Assembly: GCA_023461115.1 (NCBI GenBank) | Contig: JAEWOA010000084.1 | Coordinates: 1 to 5,763, forward strand | Length of the DNA stretch: 5,763 nt | Reading direction: 5' to 3' | DNA from: Actinomycetes bacterium | GTDB lineage: Bacteria; Actinomycetota; Actinomycetes; Actinomycetales; Cellulomonadaceae | Shown: in pieces, positions 4,695 to 5,763 of the stretch | Layout: every line of letters starts with the position of its first letter | Position numbering within the stretch: position 1 is the first letter of the stretch | Made by a program: the position numbers and the translations under genes | The notes under the pieces: generated by a model | The model's input: only the letters and a program-made list of their open reading frames with translations | Databases searched by the model: none | Told to the model about the DNA's origin: nothing

Positions 4695-5114
4695 ATGACG
4701 TGGGTTCTGCTCATACTCGCCCTCTTGACGCCGGCTCTCGTGTTCGGGGTGCTGTGGTCGCTCTTCCCCAGCGAGGACGAGGCGCCGCGATGGCGCACGG
4801 CCCTCGCTGGCCGGCTGGAACGCGCGGCCGAGCGGCTCCGGGGGCGCCGCGCCGCGCCCGACGTCGACCCGTTCGACGCCCTCTGGGTGCAGGAGCGGCT
4901 CGGCAAGGTCGCCGACCACGTGCGGGCGCTCGAGCTCGACGAGCATCTCTACGCGCGCGCCGAGCGGATCATCGCGTCCCAGCTCGCGTACGACCAGCTG
5001 CTGCGGGAAGCCTGTGTCCTCGCGGGGGTCGAAGTGGAGGAGCACGCTTTGGGCGACCCGGCCGAGCGCTTCCGCAAGGAGGTCGAGCTCACCTCGCGCG
5101 GCTGGTCCTGGTAG
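4695..5114 (+). CDS. Small membrane-anchored protein of unknown function
   Basis: The 139-residue product has one N-terminal transmembrane segment (about 3-24) with no positive charge before it and several Arg after it, so the C-terminal part most likely faces the cytoplasm. That part (about 54-139) looks all-helical: it opens with DPFDALWVQERLGKVADHVR (56-75), continues with an Ala/Arg-rich helix containing YARAERIIASQLAYDQLLRE (about 84-103), and ends in the distinctive tail SRGWSW. The pattern reminds me of uncharacterised proteins in related actinobacteria, but I recognise no named domain and assign no function. It is transcribed divergently from the DUF2993 gene across the 11-bp repeats, and its TAG stop lies three bases from the sbcC stop. 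Codon use and GC are like the neighbours, so a real gene is likely. Confidence 0.8.
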   Translation: MTWVLLILALLTPALVFGVLWSLFPSEDEAPRWRTALAGRLERAAERLRGRRAAPDVDPFDALWVQERLGKVADHVRALELDEHLYARAERIIASQLAYDQLLREACVLAGVEVEEHALGDPAERFRKEVELTSRGWSW

Positions 5115-5117
5115 GCG

Positions 5118-5763
5118 TCAGCCCGCTCGCACGAGCAGCGTGCTGGCCCCGCCCGGCGTGCGGCGGACCTCGATCCGGTCGGCGATCTGCTGCTTGAGGG
5201 CGTCGACGTGGGAGACCACGCCGACCATCCGTCCACCCGCCCGCAGCCGGCCGAGCTCGACGAGCACCTGGTCCAGCGTGTGCGCGTCGAGCGAGCCGAA
5301 GCCCTCGTCGACGAACAGCGTGCCCAGGTCCATGCCGCCCGTCTCCGCGGTGACCACGTCGGCCATGCCGAGCGCGAGGCACAGCGACACGTAGAACGTC
5401 TCGCCCCCCGAGAGGGTGCGCGGATCGCGCTCCTGCTCCGTGACGTGGTCGACGACGCGCATCGACAAGCCCGTGCGACGGCTGGACACGTCTTCCTTGC
5501 GGTCGCTGCGGACCAGCTCGTACCGACCGTCGGACATGCCCACGAGCCGCTCGTTCGCGGCCGCGACCACGTCCTCGAACCGGCGCATCAGCACGTACGT
5601 CGCCAGGGTGAGCCGGTGCGGGTTGTCGTCCCCGCCCCCGCTCGTGAGCGCCGCGAGGCGCCGGAGCGGCTCGTCGGCGCAGATGGCGGCGTGGCACGCC
5701 GCGTGCTGCTCCACCAGGGCGTCCGCCGCGGACTGCGCCGCGCGTGCCCGGTCCACCGCGACG
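5118..5763 (-). CDS. sbcC: SbcC exonuclease subunit, C-terminal part (5' end beyond the window)
   Basis: The frame is open to the right edge, so the N-terminal part is missing; about 215 residues of a protein that is usually near 1000 are present. Counting from the Val/GTG codon at 5756, the ABC ATPase C-terminal lobe shows the signature LSGGETF (115-121), Walker B with catalytic Glu LFVDEG (147-152), the D-loop SLD (155-157) and the H-loop VVSHVDALK (180-188). The preceding residues (1-75) are the end of the coiled-coil arm re-entering the head. SbcC works with the SbcD nuclease to open hairpins and protein-blocked DNA ends during repair; sbcD is not in the window. RecF/RecN or Rad50-type relatives share these motifs, but GETFYVSLCLALGMAD and VDEGFGSLD are most like bacterial SbcC. 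It converges on the small membrane protein gene with three bases between stops. Confidence 0.9.
   Translation of the reverse strand, partial: VAVDRARAAQSAADALVEQHAACHAAICADEPLRRLAALTSGGGDDNPHRLTLATYVLMRRFEDVVAAANERLVGMSDGRYELVRSDRKEDVSSRRTGLSMRVVDHVTEQERDPRTLSGGETFYVSLCLALGMADVVTAETGGMDLGTLFVDEGFGSLDAHTLDQVLVELGRLRAGGRMVGVVSHVDALKQQIADRIEVRRTPGGASTLLVRAG

Noticed and set aside
5014..5394. Plus-strand frame across the end of sbcC
   Set aside because: It overlaps two well-supported genes in another frame and is Ser/Pro/Arg-rich without a domain.
1..5763. A multi-gene defence, toxin-antitoxin or biosynthetic system
   Set aside because: SbcC and a DUF1524 nuclease might suggest one, but the nuclease looks secreted, SbcC is a normal repair gene on the other strand, and no partner genes are adjacent.

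Overview
The window is very GC-rich throughout. Its gene content (an F420-type DDN-fold protein, a family 5 uracil-DNA glycosylase with Fe-S cysteines, a DUF2993/LmeA-like lipid-binding protein, a secreted DUF1524 HNH nuclease) points to a high-GC actinobacterium, probably a Cellulomonas-like member of the Micrococcales. The genus is an inference. No phage, plasmid, insertion sequence, tRNA or rRNA is visible, and it reads as ordinary chromosome.

Layout. Positions 1-271 hold no gene I can defend, only a hairpin, a 10-bp palindrome and the promoter of the first gene. A plus-strand run follows: yciO-like (272-892), uracil-DNA glycosylase (896-1660) and a DDN-type deazaflavin-dependent oxidoreductase (1674-2111), with gaps of 3 and 13 nt, so probably one operon. 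An aquaglyceroporin gene converges on it from the minus strand (2119-2856). The divergent spacer 2857-3094 carries five exact copies plus a partial copy of a 19-bp tandem repeat. Then come a predicted secreted HNH nuclease (3095-3772, plus), a short 13-bp repeat cluster between convergent genes, a minus-strand DUF2993 gene (3816-4511), a divergent spacer with 11-bp phased repeats (4512-4694), a small membrane-anchored protein of unknown function (4695-5114, plus), and the 3' part of sbcC on the minus strand (5118-5763), which runs off the window edge.

How the genes relate. The first three share a likely transcript, and two have plausible ties to nucleic-acid maintenance, but no common pathway is evident. 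The aquaporin, nuclease and DUF2993 protein are all envelope or secreted proteins; SbcC is DNA repair. I do not see a coherent multi-gene system such as a defence island or biosynthetic cluster.

The most noteworthy signals are non-coding: two start codons placed exactly where leaderless transcripts would begin (-10 hexamer, six bases, then GTG), and three different short tandem repeats (19, 13 and 11 bp) in three consecutive spacers around the nuclease and DUF2993 genes.
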